Of a stretch of DNA of 64,000 nucleotides, positions 1-8,325 are shown piece by piece. Position 1 is the first letter of the stretch, and each line of letters begins with the position of its first letter. Origin of the DNA: Caldilinea sp. CFX5 (GTDB taxonomy: Bacteria > Chloroflexota > Anaerolineae > Caldilineales > Caldilineaceae). Position numbers and translations under genes: made by a program. Where the stretch lies: assembly GCA_021405325.1 (NCBI GenBank), contig QWII01000043.1, forward strand, positions 122,069 to 186,068. The letters run 5' to 3'. The notes below the pieces were generated by a model that worked only from the letters and a program-made list of their open reading frames with translations, had not been told where the DNA came from and ran no database searches.

Positions 1-320
1 ATCCACACCCAATCGGCAGAAAGTCCACCCTGCCCGGATTCAAGAATTACAGTCGGGCTGCCGACGCCGACACAGTGCAGATGCAACCGCGGCGCATTCG
101 CGGTGTCGCCAATCGCCACCAGTTGACCGGGCGGCGGCAAGGCCCGGCGCTCCCGCCCCGTAGCCACCGTTTGGTAGATCGAACCGGCCACTGCAAGCAA
201 CAAGAGCGTGACCAAGAGGCCGATCAAGCTACGCCGCAACTGGCGCCAACGCCGCCGCCGGGCGGTGGTCGCGTGCCGAAGGTCGGAACGTGGCGGTGTT
301 GATGTGCTGAGTGTCGTCAT
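1..320 (-). CDS. Alpha/beta hydrolase, N-terminal part (runs off the window)
   Basis: Reading the minus strand from the ATG at 318-320 gives an arginine-rich N-terminus, one hydrophobic signal-anchor segment (about residues 33-48) and then the beta-strand pattern LHLHCVGVGSPTVILESGQG. This is typical of the start of an alpha/beta hydrolase; the catalytic Ser, Asp and His would lie beyond the window edge. A strong Shine-Dalgarno (GGAGG) sits about 8 nt before the ATG. The gene lies directly downstream of heptamer array A and is probably secreted or membrane-anchored. Family assignment is from pattern recognition of about 106 residues; the substrate is unknown. Confidence 0.75.
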   Translation of the reverse strand, partial: MTTLSTSTPPRSDLRHATTARRRRWRQLRRSLIGLLVTLLLLAVAGSIYQTVATGRERRALPPPGQLVAIGDTANAPRLHLHCVGVGSPTVILESGQGGLSADWVW

Positions 321-395
321 CTTGTTTCCTCCGTTGCCTGACCCCAAAGGTGGGGGACATAGTGGCGCCTCCTACCGTGAAGCGCCTGCGGTTTC

Positions 396-460
396 AGTTT
401 AGTGGACAAATATCAGGCAGGCATCAGGGAGCCGCCAACAACTATCAGAAAAGTATCAGG
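396..460 (-). promoter_or_regulatory. Heptamer array A (class CCTGATA) with -10 box
   Basis: Four direct repeats on the plus strand start at 411, 422, 443 and 454 (TATCAGG, CATCAGG, TATCAGA, TATCAGG), spaced 11-21-11. Read toward the hydrolase gene they are CCTGATA repeats. The last is followed by exactly 9 nt and then TAAACT (396-401). This matches the layout of SARP/BTAD activator sites. The predicted transcript starts near 389, about 70 nt before the hydrolase start. Confidence 0.75.
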
Positions 461-542
461 ATGTGAAAGGTGGGATGGGCTGACTAGGTTCGGTTGACAT
501 TTCATTTTTGCAGTAGGGTTTATGAACGTTATGAAAATAATC

Positions 543-628
543 CGGTAATCGTAGGTGCGGTTTGTAACCGCACTGGTACACTGGTCTACTGGGAACCGTG
601 CGGTTACAAACCGCACCTACGATTACCG
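543..628. repeat. 30-bp perfect inverted repeat with REP-like core
   Basis: Arms at 543-572 and 599-628 are exact reverse complements with a 26-nt loop. Each arm contains the sub-palindrome GTGCGGTT..AACCGCAC followed or preceded by a CTAC/GTAG word. The same core recurs at 56313-56384, so it looks like a dispersed REP-like sequence captured inside the MITE. Confidence 0.8.
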
Positions 629-658
629 AAACAATTAGATCATGTTCATAAACCCGCT

Positions 659-698
659 GCTAACAGCGAGAAGCCGCCGCGGCGGCTTCTCGCTGTTA
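659..698. repeat. 40-bp perfect palindrome
   Basis: Two 20-nt arms meet with no loop (CTAACAGCGAG... mirrored). It lies just beyond the 3' end of the sensor kinase gene and could act as a terminator stem or be a structural part of the MITE. No T-tract follows on either strand. Confidence 0.8.
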
Positions 699-741
699 GT
701 CGGCCAATTCTATTGGTCGTTTTGGCCAATGTCAACAGAAC

Positions 742-3255
742 CTAGAGGGCGCGATCTTTGATGGGGATTGCCACTTGAATGTGCGTCCCTTGGCCCGGCG
801 CGCTGGTGATCCGGCAGTGACCGCCCAGTTGTTCCGCACGCTCGCGCATAGAGTGTAACCCCAAGTGACCGGGGAAGGAGCGAGTCGGATCAAACCCGCG
901 ACCGTCGTCATCAATCTGAAGCGCCAACTGCGCGTCCTGCTGCGCCAGCCGCACTTCAACCCGGCTGGCATGGGCGTGTTTGACAATGTTGTGCAGGGCT
1001 TCCTGCGTGATGCGATAGAAGGCCTCTTTTACGGCCAGTGCAACCGGTGGCTCAGGACAAAAGTCGGTGCTCACCGCCAGCCGATGGCGGGCGCGCACGG
1101 CATCAACCTGTCGGGTCAAGGCGACGACCAGCCCTTCCATTTCGAGCGATTCGGGACGCAATTCAAAGATCAGGGCGCGCATTTCAATCAGCGCCGCATC
1201 CGCCAGCGCAACCACATAATCCAGCGGCTGGGCAATTGCAGCGGGGTCACTGCCCAGCAACTCGCGGGCCGTCTGCGCCCCCAGGTTGATGCCATAGAGC
1301 GCTTGCGAGACGGAATCATGTAATTCGCGGGCAAGCTTTTGGCGTTCCTCCAGCGCCGCTAGTGTGTGCGCCTGTGCATAGAGCCGGGCGTTCTCAATGG
1401 CAATGGCGGCCTGGCTGGCAAACGCCAGTGCGAGTTCGGCGTGATGGGGGCTATAGTAGTACGGCTGGGTATGATCAAAGCCCAACATGCCGATCACGCG
1501 ATCTTTGAAAATCAGGGGCACGCCCATCCAAGTCCGTATATAGCGTAGATGCTGACCGGCCGTCACCTGGTAGGCCCGCGCCAGCGGTGTATCGGCATGG
1601 GTGTCAGGAATGATCACGGGTTGGCGCCGGTTGATCACTTGTGCATTCGCCTGATCCTGGGCCAGCGGCCATGTGCTGCGTAACTCGGCCTGGGGGATGG
1701 GTCCCCTATAGAGGAGCAGCTTCAATTCCCGCTCATTGGCCAAAGTGAAGATCGCGGCGCCGTCATACGCCACGACACTTTGCAACTGCTCCAAGATCAA
1801 GCGCAACAGTGGCGTCAACTCCAGGGTGGAAGTCAGGTTGCTGGCGGCTTGCAGCAAAGTTGTCAGTTCATGTGTGCGCTGGTCGACCCGTTGCTCCAGT
1901 TGGCTATTGAGGCGATGGATCTCCGTGGTTGCCCGCTTGTGTTCGGTAATCTCCTGGGTTATAACCATACCGCCCTGGATCTCCCCCCGTTCATTGCGGA
2001 TGGGCGTGATATGGGTTTGGTAGACGCGATCCTCGTAGGGAACTTCAAAGATACTGGGCTGACCGGCCAGCGCCTGTTGGTAGTAGGGCAGTAGCCGCTC
2101 AACGGACGCCGGTGGTCGGGTCTCCCACAGGGTTTTGCCTTCGATCTGCTCTCGAGTCAACTTCGCGGCAGCCAACCCGGCGCCATCGGCCAGCGTAAAA
2201 CGCAAGTCCCGGTCAAATAAAAAGATCGCACCATTGGGGAAATTCTGCGCCATGGTCCGGTAAAGCCCTTCACTGCGACGTAAGGCAACCTCGCGCACCC
2301 TGGATTCACTGACCGTCACCCCCAGCAACAGGCTGGTCAACACCAACGCCAGCATAAAAATCTGTAATTCGGCCAGACTGAGAAAGACAAAGTCGGCAAA
2401 GTGAACCACCAGGATCACGCCCACGCTCATTGCCAAATTCAGCAGCGACGCTCCCGGCAAACCGTAGCGCAAGACGATCCAGATCAGCGGCAGGAAACAA
2501 AGATAGAAGAGGTGAAACTCGCGCGCCGGCGGCGAACCAAAGGCCGCCCACAGCGCGATAAGCACACTGGCGATTTGCCCGCAGAGTTCCAATTGCTGGA
2601 ACGGCGTGGGCCAATGCCAGGTTGGCGATCCGGCAGGGATGGCAGCCTGCCGTTGCTGACGGCGATTGACCCAGGGTAGTACATGGATCAGCAGGAACGG
2701 GGTCAGAATCATAACGCCAATCGCATCGCCGATCCAGAACTGCAAGAGGGTGTACCAATAGGCTGACCACGCCATGAGCCCGCTCCCGGCCAGCCCGGCA
2801 ACCGCCGGCGCCCCCACGAGGAGGTTTGTGCCGAAGGCAACCCCAACCAACCAGCCCAGATCGCGCAAACGTTGCAGGCGCATATCAATCCGCAAGCCAT
2901 GCCGCAAAAGGGCCGCCGCCAGCGCATACCCAACCGTGATCGACGTCGCCATGATCACCCAGGCCACGGGCGCCGCGCGACAGCATGGATTCAGGGCAAT
3001 CGCCAGCAGCGCGGCCACAAAGAGCGCCGGTGTATACAGCAGTCCGCAACCCAGCAACAGGGCCAGACTCAACCCAGGCGGCGGATACCACGGACTGACG
3101 CCGGGCGCGGTTTCAAAAAGGGTCGTGAATTGATCCAGCGCCAGGTAAAGGGTCAAATAGCCGAGGATGAGCCAAAGCGAAGGTTTGGCCGCCGTGGGGT
3201 GTGAGGAGGAAGCGGCGGGTGTCTCTGTAGCCGCCAGCGGTGTGGTGTTAGCCAT
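742..3255 (-). CDS. MASE1-type membrane sensor histidine kinase (PAS, GAF, HisKA_3, HATPase)
   Basis: An 837-residue kinase of the NarX/DesK type. Residues ~25-310 form many membrane helices of a MASE1-like sensor. A PAS domain follows (~330-455), a coiled coil, a GAF domain (~480-640), then the HisKA_3 box with the phospho-acceptor in LARELHDSVSQALYG. The HATPase domain has the N-box NIVKHAHASRVEVRL and DDDGRGFDP. The ATG at 3255 is preferred because a GAGG motif precedes it and the 50 upstream codons of the longer frame lie inside a MITE. The LuxR-type regulator upstream (3422-4075) is the likely partner. The TAG stop is provided by the CTAG end of the downstream MITE, so the original C-terminus may have been slightly different. 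The ligand is unknown. Confidence 0.9.
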   Translation of the reverse strand: MANTTPLAATETPAASSSHPTAAKPSLWLILGYLTLYLALDQFTTLFETAPGVSPWYPPPGLSLALLLGCGLLYTPALFVAALLAIALNPCCRAAPVAWVIMATSITVGYALAAALLRHGLRIDMRLQRLRDLGWLVGVAFGTNLLVGAPAVAGLAGSGLMAWSAYWYTLLQFWIGDAIGVMILTPFLLIHVLPWVNRRQQRQAAIPAGSPTWHWPTPFQQLELCGQIASVLIALWAAFGSPPAREFHLFYLCFLPLIWIVLRYGLPGASLLNLAMSVGVILVVHFADFVFLSLAELQIFMLALVLTSLLLGVTVSESRVREVALRRSEGLYRTMAQNFPNGAIFLFDRDLRFTLADGAGLAAAKLTREQIEGKTLWETRPPASVERLLPYYQQALAGQPSIFEVPYEDRVYQTHITPIRNERGEIQGGMVITQEITEHKRATTEIHRLNSQLEQRVDQRTHELTTLLQAASNLTSTLELTPLLRLILEQLQSVVAYDGAAIFTLANERELKLLLYRGPIPQAELRSTWPLAQDQANAQVINRRQPVIIPDTHADTPLARAYQVTAGQHLRYIRTWMGVPLIFKDRVIGMLGFDHTQPYYYSPHHAELALAFASQAAIAIENARLYAQAHTLAALEERQKLARELHDSVSQALYGINLGAQTARELLGSDPAAIAQPLDYVVALADAALIEMRALIFELRPESLEMEGLVVALTRQVDAVRARHRLAVSTDFCPEPPVALAVKEAFYRITQEALHNIVKHAHASRVEVRLAQQDAQLALQIDDDGRGFDPTRSFPGHLGLHSMRERAEQLGGHCRITSAPGQGTHIQVAIPIKDRAL

Positions 3256-3290
3256 TGCATTGCGCCTCGCCAGAAAGCAAAACCCGTTTA

Positions 3291-3421
3291 GAAGCTGTTT
3301 GAAAAGTCTGATCGACCGTAGGTCATCGCCTCCGGCGTGACAAGCGGCCCCGTCACGCCGGAGGCGATGACCTACGGTAGCGGGCGACCGCCTGTCTGGC
3401 ATCACCTTTTCAACCAGCTTC
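3291..3421. mobile_element. MITE with TTA target duplication, 131 bp
   Basis: Terminal repeats GAAGCTGTTTGAAAAG and, on the other strand, GAAGCTGGTTGAAAAG differ at one base. TTA flanks both ends (3288-3290, 3422-3424). Inside is a long inverted repeat built on a CCGTAGGTCATCGCC word. A 3-bp TNA duplication is typical of IS1031/ISL2-like IS5 elements (inference). The right TTA is the stop codon (TAA) of the response-regulator gene. The element separates the regulator from the kinase. Confidence 0.7.
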
Positions 3422-4075
3422 TTAGATTTCGGGAGCGGACAAGCCGATTTTGGGCGCTAGGCCAATCTGCACAGCATAAAGGGCCGCCTGTGTGCGGCTC
3501 GGTACGCCGAGCTTGGCCAGAATATTGCTGACATGGAACTTGACGGTCTTCTCGCCTAACGTCAGCGTATGGGCGATCTCTTTGTTGGATTGACCTTGCG
3601 CCAGCAGCCGCAGCACATCGATCTCCCGTTCGGTCAGTTTTTCCGGGTTTTCGGGGGCGCGGATCTCGCGGACCAGGCGCGCCGCCGCTTGGGGCGAAAG
3701 CTGCACCTGTCCCGCGGCGGCGGCTTTGATCGCCCGGCGCAGTTCAGCCGCTTTGGTGTCTTTGAGCAGATAGCCGATGGCTCCCGCGCGCATCGCACCC
3801 ACGACGGCGGCATCTTCGAGTACACTGGTCAAGGCAATGATCTCGGTGTCGGGTAACTCGCGGCGCAGAAGCCCAATCGCTGTAATGCCGTCCATCACCG
3901 GCATCAGCAGATCCATCAAAATCACATCCGGCTTTAGTTCACGCGCCAAGCGCACGGCCTCAGCGCCATCGGCGGCTTCGCCCACAATGGTCAATTCCGG
4001 GTCAAGCGCCAGGAACATGCGCAACCCTTCAAGCACCACGCTGTGGTCATCTACCAGTAAAAGTCGAATCGACAT
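3422..4075 (-). CDS. NarL/FixJ-family response regulator
   Basis: A 217-residue regulator. The receiver domain (residues 1-120) has the acidic pair DD at 9-10, phospho-acceptor Asp55 in ILMDLLMP and a conserved Lys in YLLKDT. A LuxR helix-turn-helix spans ~145-205 (LTEREIDVLRLLAQGQSNKEIA, TVKFHVSNILAKL in pieces). It is the natural partner of the HisKA_3 kinase encoded downstream on the same strand. Its TAA stop lies in the TTA target duplication of the MITE at 3291-3421. The 212 bp upstream are AT-rich and hold a TACAAT hexamer (4137-4142, minus strand), but I see no well-spaced -35. Confidence 0.93.
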   Translation of the reverse strand: MSIRLLLVDDHSVVLEGLRMFLALDPELTIVGEAADGAEAVRLARELKPDVILMDLLMPVMDGITAIGLLRRELPDTEIIALTSVLEDAAVVGAMRAGAIGYLLKDTKAAELRRAIKAAAAGQVQLSPQAAARLVREIRAPENPEKLTEREIDVLRLLAQGQSNKEIAHTLTLGEKTVKFHVSNILAKLGVPSRTQAALYAVQIGLAPKIGLSAPEI

Positions 4076-4287
4076 AAGCGACCTACCTTTGCCTTTGCCG
4101 CAATAAGGTTCAATTTGTCAATCGAACTCAACTTTTATTGTAGCACTGATCGGTAGTGAGCGCAAAGTCAAGGTTTTTATTTGTGCAACAATTCACAAAT
4201 TTGCCGGATCCTATCAATTCAGAAGCGTATAGGTAGGTTACCTCTTGTAGTTTATGTGCAAATTCCATTCCATTTGTGATCTGTCTA

Positions 4288-4397
4288 GTGTTCTGTCAAC
4301 TAAGTCTTGACAGGTATTCTCGTAACCACGCTCTGCGTGGTTATGCCGGAGACCGGCGGAACGAGCCTCATCTATCAAGACTTAGTTGACAGAACAC
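4288..4397. mobile_element. Small MITE with 23-bp perfect terminal repeats
   Basis: GTGTTCTGTCAACTAAG... at 4288-4310 is the exact complement of 4375-4397. No coding capacity. The terminal word GTTCTGT-(T/C)(G/A)AC is shared with the CTAG-flanked MITEs, suggesting a related transposase. CTAG precedes the left end (4285-4288), but the right flank is CGAG, so the target site is uncertain. Confidence 0.65.
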
Positions 4398-4416
4398 GAG
4401 GTGTGGTGTTCCCCGT

Positions 4417-4447
4417 CTTTAGGCGGGGAACAAGCCCCCGCCTAAAG
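4417..4447. repeat. 12-bp hairpin
   Basis: CTTTAGGCGGGG (4417-4428) and CCCCGCCTAAAG (4436-4447) form a perfect stem with a 7-nt loop, between the MITE and the receiver gene. It may act as an insulator or terminator; no U-tract is visible. Confidence 0.6.
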
Positions 4448-4532
4448 CCTTGCTCCGCAACCGTCCTTGGTCAGAGGCGGACCGGGTGGTAAGGCGCTAT
4501 ACTCACGTCAGGAAGCGAGCGCAGGGTGAACC

Positions 4533-4919
4533 ATGAAGATACTCAGACTATTGTTAATTGATGATCAGGCGGCGGTGCGTGAAGGATTACGTCTACGTCT
4601 GAGCCTGGAGCCGGATCTGCGGGTCGTGGGCGAGGCCAGTGATGGGGCCGAGGCATTGGCATTGGCCGTAGCCCTTCAACCGGATATTGCGCTTGTCGAT
4701 GTCAACATGCTAGGCCCAGCCCATGCACCGAATGGCATTGCGCTCACCACCGCCTTGCGGCAAGTGGCCCCGCCGTGTGCGGTCATTATTTTGAGCTTGT
4801 ATGATGACGCCGCCACCCGCCAACGCGCCCAAGCCGCCGGCGCGGCGGCCTTTGTCGCCAAACAGGCGGGGATCGTGGTGTTGTTGGCTGCTATCCGCAA
4901 CATTGGTCGTAAAGCATAA
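4533..4919 (+). CDS. Single-domain CheY-like response regulator
   Basis: A 128-residue receiver domain with no output domain. The acidic pair is at residues 10-11, the probable phospho-acceptor Asp56 in IALVDVNM and the conserved Lys in FVAKQAG. The sequence resembles the receiver half of NarL-type regulators, so it may be a truncated derivative of one. TATACT (4499-4504) lies about 30 nt before the start. It probably acts as a phosphate sink or protein-interaction switch. No kinase is adjacent on the same strand. Confidence 0.85.
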   Translation: MKILRLLLIDDQAAVREGLRLRLSLEPDLRVVGEASDGAEALALAVALQPDIALVDVNMLGPAHAPNGIALTTALRQVAPPCAVIILSLYDDAATRQRAQAAGAAAFVAKQAGIVVLLAAIRNIGRKA

Positions 4920-5028
4920 TGGCAAAGGATAAGTAAAAGGGGTCTTCCCTACTAAACACAAAACGTCATAGCGCACTCGCCGTTAAAGAGGCGCTCTATG
5001 AGAGAAAAACAATAATGGAGGAATCATC

Positions 5029-5139
5029 ATGTGGACAATCTTTGCCATCGTGTTGTTACTTGTTGTGGGTGGTTGGCTCGATGCGCAGTTGAATTGGTCA
5101 CAGGTAAACCCAAAGAGCGTAAAGGAGGAACGACGATGA
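5029..5139 (+). CDS. 36-residue single-pass membrane protein
   Basis: A short frame starting MWTIFAIVLLLVVGGW, followed by a polar tail rich in Lys, Glu and Arg. It has a near-perfect GGAGGAA ribosome site just before the ATG, and its TGA overlaps the ATG of the next gene (ATGA), which indicates translational coupling. One predicted membrane helix fills residues 2-17. It resembles in layout the very small single-helix membrane proteins common in bacteria; I do not recognise a family. The longer in-frame reading of the downstream gene from a GTG at 5031 is rejected because of this gene. Confidence 0.65.
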   Translation: MWTIFAIVLLLVVGGWLDAQLNWSQVNPKSVKEERR

Positions 5140-5729
5140 TTGCAGGCCATTTTGGTTTGGCGACAGGGGTCAAGGCCGGGGCGCCGCGCCTGCCGCTATG
5201 GGCGCTCTTGCTCAGCACTTTCTGGCTCGATGTCATCTTTATCTTTCTCTTCGCCGCCGGGATCGAAGGCTTGACCCAGATCGATCCGGCCCATCCCAGC
5301 TATGGCGGGGCATTGATCCACGCCTACTACACCCACTCGCTAGTGGGGGCGCTCCTGATCGCTGCCATCACAGGCGGCATTGCCGGCCTTTGGTGGGGAC
5401 GCCAGGGCGGTCTGGTGATCGCCGCCGTGATCTTTTCGCATTGGCTGCTCGATCTGTTGGTGCATCGCCCGGATTTGCCGATCTTGCCAGGCAATGCGGG
5501 TAACTTGCCGTTGCTAGGGTTCGGTTTGTGGGAATACCCAGTGTTCAGCGCGGCCCTTGAACTGGCGCTTGTGCTGGTCGGGGTCTATCTCTACTATCGC
5601 CGCGCCAGCCAATTGCCCGCGCCGTCTGGTGTAGCGCCAAGCCAGCAGCGGGGCCGGGTATGGCTGGCGAGTGTTGGCACATTGCTCTTGCTCCTGTTGG
5701 TGCTTACGTTGGATCTCCTGAGTTTGTAA
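5136..5729 (+). CDS. Multi-pass membrane protein, YdjM/DUF457-like
   Basis: A 197-residue membrane protein starting MIAGHFG, with a GGAGG site 7 nt upstream and its ATG overlapping the stop of the small gene before it. Conserved polar positions sit between helices: His in MIAGHFG, YYTHS, and SHWLLDLLVHRPD. This pattern fits the YdjM/DUF457 group of integral-membrane putative metal-dependent hydrolases. The catalytic role is not proven for that family. It is the second gene of a plus-strand membrane-protein cluster that continues with CPBP proteases. Confidence 0.7.
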   Translation: MIAGHFGLATGVKAGAPRLPLWALLLSTFWLDVIFIFLFAAGIEGLTQIDPAHPSYGGALIHAYYTHSLVGALLIAAITGGIAGLWWGRQGGLVIAAVIFSHWLLDLLVHRPDLPILPGNAGNLPLLGFGLWEYPVFSAALELALVLVGVYLYYRRASQLPAPSGVAPSQQRGRVWLASVGTLLLLLLVLTLDLLSL

Positions 5730-5737
5730 CATTGGTT

Positions 5738-6547
5738 ATGTACTTCTTCCCGGTGACAATGTCACACGCACAAGTGGGGCCAAACTCCCAAACCGCCATT
5801 GCCCGGCGCCTCCGCTATGGACAAGTGAACCAGGTTGCGCCCTTTTTGTTGCTCTTTGCCCGTTTTCTCTTTGCCCTGGCGGCGCAAGCCCTGGTGGCCG
5901 CGCTCTTTTGGGTGCAAGCTCATACCCAGCCCTGGCTGGCAGCGGCGGCGTGGTGGACCGTCTACGGTACGTTGATCGACATTGCTACGCTGCTCACTCT
6001 CGGCTGGCTGACGCGACGGGAAGGCCTTCGGCTGGTTGATTTGCTTGGCGATGCGCCCCGCCGGCTAGGCCGTGATTTGGCGATGGGGTTGGGGTTGACT
6101 GTACTCTATGTGGCGCTTGGCTTTCTCAGCGGCGCATTGACCACGCTGGCGGTCTACGGCGTCACCACCGCACCTGTTCCCCTCATGGGCGGTTTGCCCA
6201 GGTGGGCGACGTGGTACAGCTTGCTCGTCTGGCCGCTGATCTGGGGTGTAGCGGAGGAGTTGACCTATCAAGGCTATGCGTTGCCGCGGCTGCAAGTGAT
6301 CACCGGGCGCACCTGGTTGGCGCTCTTGCTGGTAACGCTTGGCTTTGGGCTGCAACACAGCGCGCTGCCCTTCCGCGCGGATGGCAACTTCATGCTCTGG
6401 CGCTTTGGCTCCAGTCTGCTGCTAGGATTGGCGGCGGCGCTGGTTTATCTGCGCCTTCGTCGGTTGCTGCCATTGATCGTGGCGCATTGGGCGGCGAATG
6501 CGCTTTCCGTTTTGCTCCTGGCGGTGTTGGCTACAGGACAACCATAA
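5738..6547 (+). CDS. CPBP-family intramembrane protease-like protein
   Basis: About 269 residues with seven to eight membrane helices. The CPBP (CAAX protease/bacteriocin-processing) motifs are present: EELTYQGY in place of EExxxR, a FGLQHS helix and HWAANAL near the C-terminus. The Arg of the first motif is replaced by Gln, as in some degenerate members, so activity is uncertain. The start could be the ATG at 5738 or the in-frame ATG at 5759; neither has a strong ribosome site. It lies 8 nt after the previous gene, so the two are probably cotranscribed. Confidence 0.8.
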   Translation: MYFFPVTMSHAQVGPNSQTAIARRLRYGQVNQVAPFLLLFARFLFALAAQALVAALFWVQAHTQPWLAAAAWWTVYGTLIDIATLLTLGWLTRREGLRLVDLLGDAPRRLGRDLAMGLGLTVLYVALGFLSGALTTLAVYGVTTAPVPLMGGLPRWATWYSLLVWPLIWGVAEELTYQGYALPRLQVITGRTWLALLLVTLGFGLQHSALPFRADGNFMLWRFGSSLLLGLAAALVYLRLRRLLPLIVAHWAANALSVLLLAVLATGQP

Positions 6548-6577
6548 TTTGATTAACCTTCGGAACGACAAGGATCG

Positions 6578-7537
6578 ATGACCATGACAACAACCGATAT
6601 GGGTACAGAAGTTGGACAAGCAACTGGTGTGACATCCGCCAAGCTGATTTTGCGCATCATTGGCGGCATCGCGGCCTTTCTGGTCGGCGTGGGCTTGGTC
6701 TTTGGTGTGGTCGCCATTTTGGGGCTGGCGCGCGCCGTGACGGAAGAACCGGCGGCGCGTGCCGTGGCGGATCTGGTATTGGGCCTTGTCGTGAGCGGGT
6801 TGGTGCTCTTCTACGCTCAAAGATGGGGCGGCGTACCGCGCCGGGCGTTCGCGTTCACCTGGGATAGCCGGGGCGTGTTGTTGGCGCTGGCGGCCGGGGC
6901 AGCGACGCTGGCGTTGGCGGCGATCTACATCTACTGGCTCGGCCAAAGCGGGGCGCATCCGCTTACCATCGTGACGCCGCCGCTGGGTTTGCTGATCATC
7001 GGCTTCTTGGGCGAATTCGGTGTATTGCATGAGGAAGTGTTGTCGCGGGGCTACTTCTTGCCCCTCTTGCAGCAACGCGTCGGCATGGGGTGGGCGCTGG
7101 TGATCGGGGCGCTTCTCTTCAGCCTGACGCACATCTTCTTTAAGGGCGTGAACTTTATGTTGGTGACGCAGTTCCTGGCCGGTCTGGCCTTCGGTTATCT
7201 CTACATCAAGAGCGGGTCGCTGTGGACGGCCGTGGTCGTTCATGCCTGCCACAACTTCGCCACCGATCTCTTTGTCACCGGCAATGATAGCGGTGTCTCC
7301 CTTGGCATCGCTGTCTTTCACTTTGCCGAGCGGTTGAGCATGTTTGAACGTTGGGGGTTCGATATCCTCCTCACCCTGATGATAGTGGGGTTGACCTATC
7401 TCTGCTTTGGACGGGGCGCGCGCTTCCTGGCGCCGCACCCCCGTTTACGTCAGCGTTGGGCCACCTTGCCGACTGCAAGCAACGCCACTGTACCGCCGGC
7501 CGATGCCCAAGCCAGCGTCACAGGGGGAATGCGATGA
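6578..7537 (+). CDS. CPBP-family intramembrane metalloprotease
   Basis: A 319-residue polytopic membrane protein with an intact CPBP signature: HEEVLSRGY (EExxxRG), FSLTH in the next core helix and HACHNFATD (HxxxN type). These four conserved motifs form the glutamate/histidine metal site of the Rce1-like fold. The substrate is unknown; bacterial members act in bacteriocin self-immunity or membrane-protein processing. Its TGA overlaps the ATG of the following TMEM175 gene (ATGA), showing translational coupling. Confidence 0.88.
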   Translation: MTMTTTDMGTEVGQATGVTSAKLILRIIGGIAAFLVGVGLVFGVVAILGLARAVTEEPAARAVADLVLGLVVSGLVLFYAQRWGGVPRRAFAFTWDSRGVLLALAAGAATLALAAIYIYWLGQSGAHPLTIVTPPLGLLIIGFLGEFGVLHEEVLSRGYFLPLLQQRVGMGWALVIGALLFSLTHIFFKGVNFMLVTQFLAGLAFGYLYIKSGSLWTAVVVHACHNFATDLFVTGNDSGVSLGIAVFHFAERLSMFERWGFDILLTLMIVGLTYLCFGRGARFLAPHPRLRQRWATLPTASNATVPPADAQASVTGGMR

Positions 7538-8175
7538 AGCAACATCCTGCGCGCCCGCCGCGTCAGTCCGCCCCTACGGAGAGCAAGGGGAGTGACCTGG
7601 CCTTTGAGCGCATTGTCTTCTTTAGCGACGCCATCTTCGCCATTGCCATTACCCTGCTGGTGATCGAGATCCGCGTGCCTGAGCTTGAGGAGCGCCTAGT
7701 CGATACCCAACTGCCGGCGGCGTTGTGGGCGTTGTGGCCCAAGCTGCTGGGTTTTTTGATCAGCTTCACCGTGGTCGCCACCTACTGGGTAGCGCATCAC
7801 AGCCTCTTCCGGTACGTCAAACAGTTTGACCGCACCCTCATCTGGCTCAACCTGCTCTTTCTCTGCTTTGTGGCGCTGACGCCCTTTCCGACTGTCGTGG
7901 TGGGCGAATATGGCAACCATGCCTTTGCCCAAAGCTTTTACGCCGTCAGCGTTGTCTTGACCGGCTTGGCGAAGTTGGGCCTGTGGTGGTACGTTGCCTA
8001 TCATCGTCACCTGCTTACAGATGACATCGATGCCCATCTGGTGCGGCAGACTACAGTGCGCGCGGTGGTGACGCCGGCGGTCTTCCTGCTGTCGATTCCG
8101 TTCACCGCCTTTGGCCCGGTGGCGCCGGTTGTGCTGTGGATGTTGACGCCGCTCTTTTACTGGCTGGCGGCGTAA
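7534..8175 (+). CDS. TMEM175-family (DUF1211) potassium channel
   Basis: A 213-residue membrane protein. The first helix carries the diagnostic FSDAIFAIAITLLVIEIRVP motif that lines the pore in TMEM175 channels. A second conserved helix (FLISFTVVATYWVAHHSLF) follows, with about six helices in total. Bacterial members have one six-helix repeat and assemble as tetramers that conduct potassium. The ATG overlaps the stop of the protease gene. The upstream in-frame extension from 7351 is a shadow of the protease and is not used. Confidence 0.9.
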   Translation: MKQHPARPPRQSAPTESKGSDLAFERIVFFSDAIFAIAITLLVIEIRVPELEERLVDTQLPAALWALWPKLLGFLISFTVVATYWVAHHSLFRYVKQFDRTLIWLNLLFLCFVALTPFPTVVVGEYGNHAFAQSFYAVSVVLTGLAKLGLWWYVAYHRHLLTDDIDAHLVRQTTVRAVVTPAVFLLSIPFTAFGPVAPVVLWMLTPLFYWLAA

Positions 8176-8193
8176 CACTGTTGGAGATTGGCT

Positions 8194-8325
8194 GTGGATG
8201 ATGGCATCGGTAAATTGGAGTTGGTGGCGCTCTTTGATGTCATCGACGTAGGCGGTTACAAATTGCACATCTACTGCAGAAAGCAAGCAAGCCATGAAGA
8301 CGAAACCAATTCTACTAGCCGTTGA
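8194..8325 (+). pseudogene. Probable alpha/beta hydrolase N-terminal remnant
   Basis: From a GTG with a GGAG site upstream, this 43-codon frame reads VALFDVIDVGGYKLHIYC and then diverges and stops inside the next gene. The segment VDVGGYKLHIYC is the usual first strand of alpha/beta hydrolases, related to the hydrolase at 1-320. It ends abruptly at the start of the flavoprotein gene, so it looks like a truncated leftover or at most a leader peptide. Confidence 0.35.

Larger units (their letters stand above)
484..745. mobile_element. MITE of the CTAG-flanked family, 262 bp
   Basis: The ends are CTAG-GTTCGGTTGACATT and its near-complement AATGTCAACAGAAC-CTAG, giving terminal inverted repeats of about 15 bp bounded by CTAG on both sides. 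CTAG fits the YTAR target typical of IS5-group elements (inference). It encodes no protein. Inside are two long perfect hairpins (543-628 and 659-698). The right CTAG supplies the TAG stop codon of the neighbouring sensor kinase. Confidence 0.7.

Noticed and set aside
5031..5135. N-terminal extension of the DUF457-like protein from a GTG
   Set aside because: A separate small gene with a strong ribosome site occupies this stretch in another frame, and the internal ATG has its own GGAGG.
6422..7438. 338-codon minus-strand frame across the CPBP protease gene
   Set aside because: The product is Gln/Arg/His-rich with no fold signature, and the plus-strand frame has clear protease motifs.
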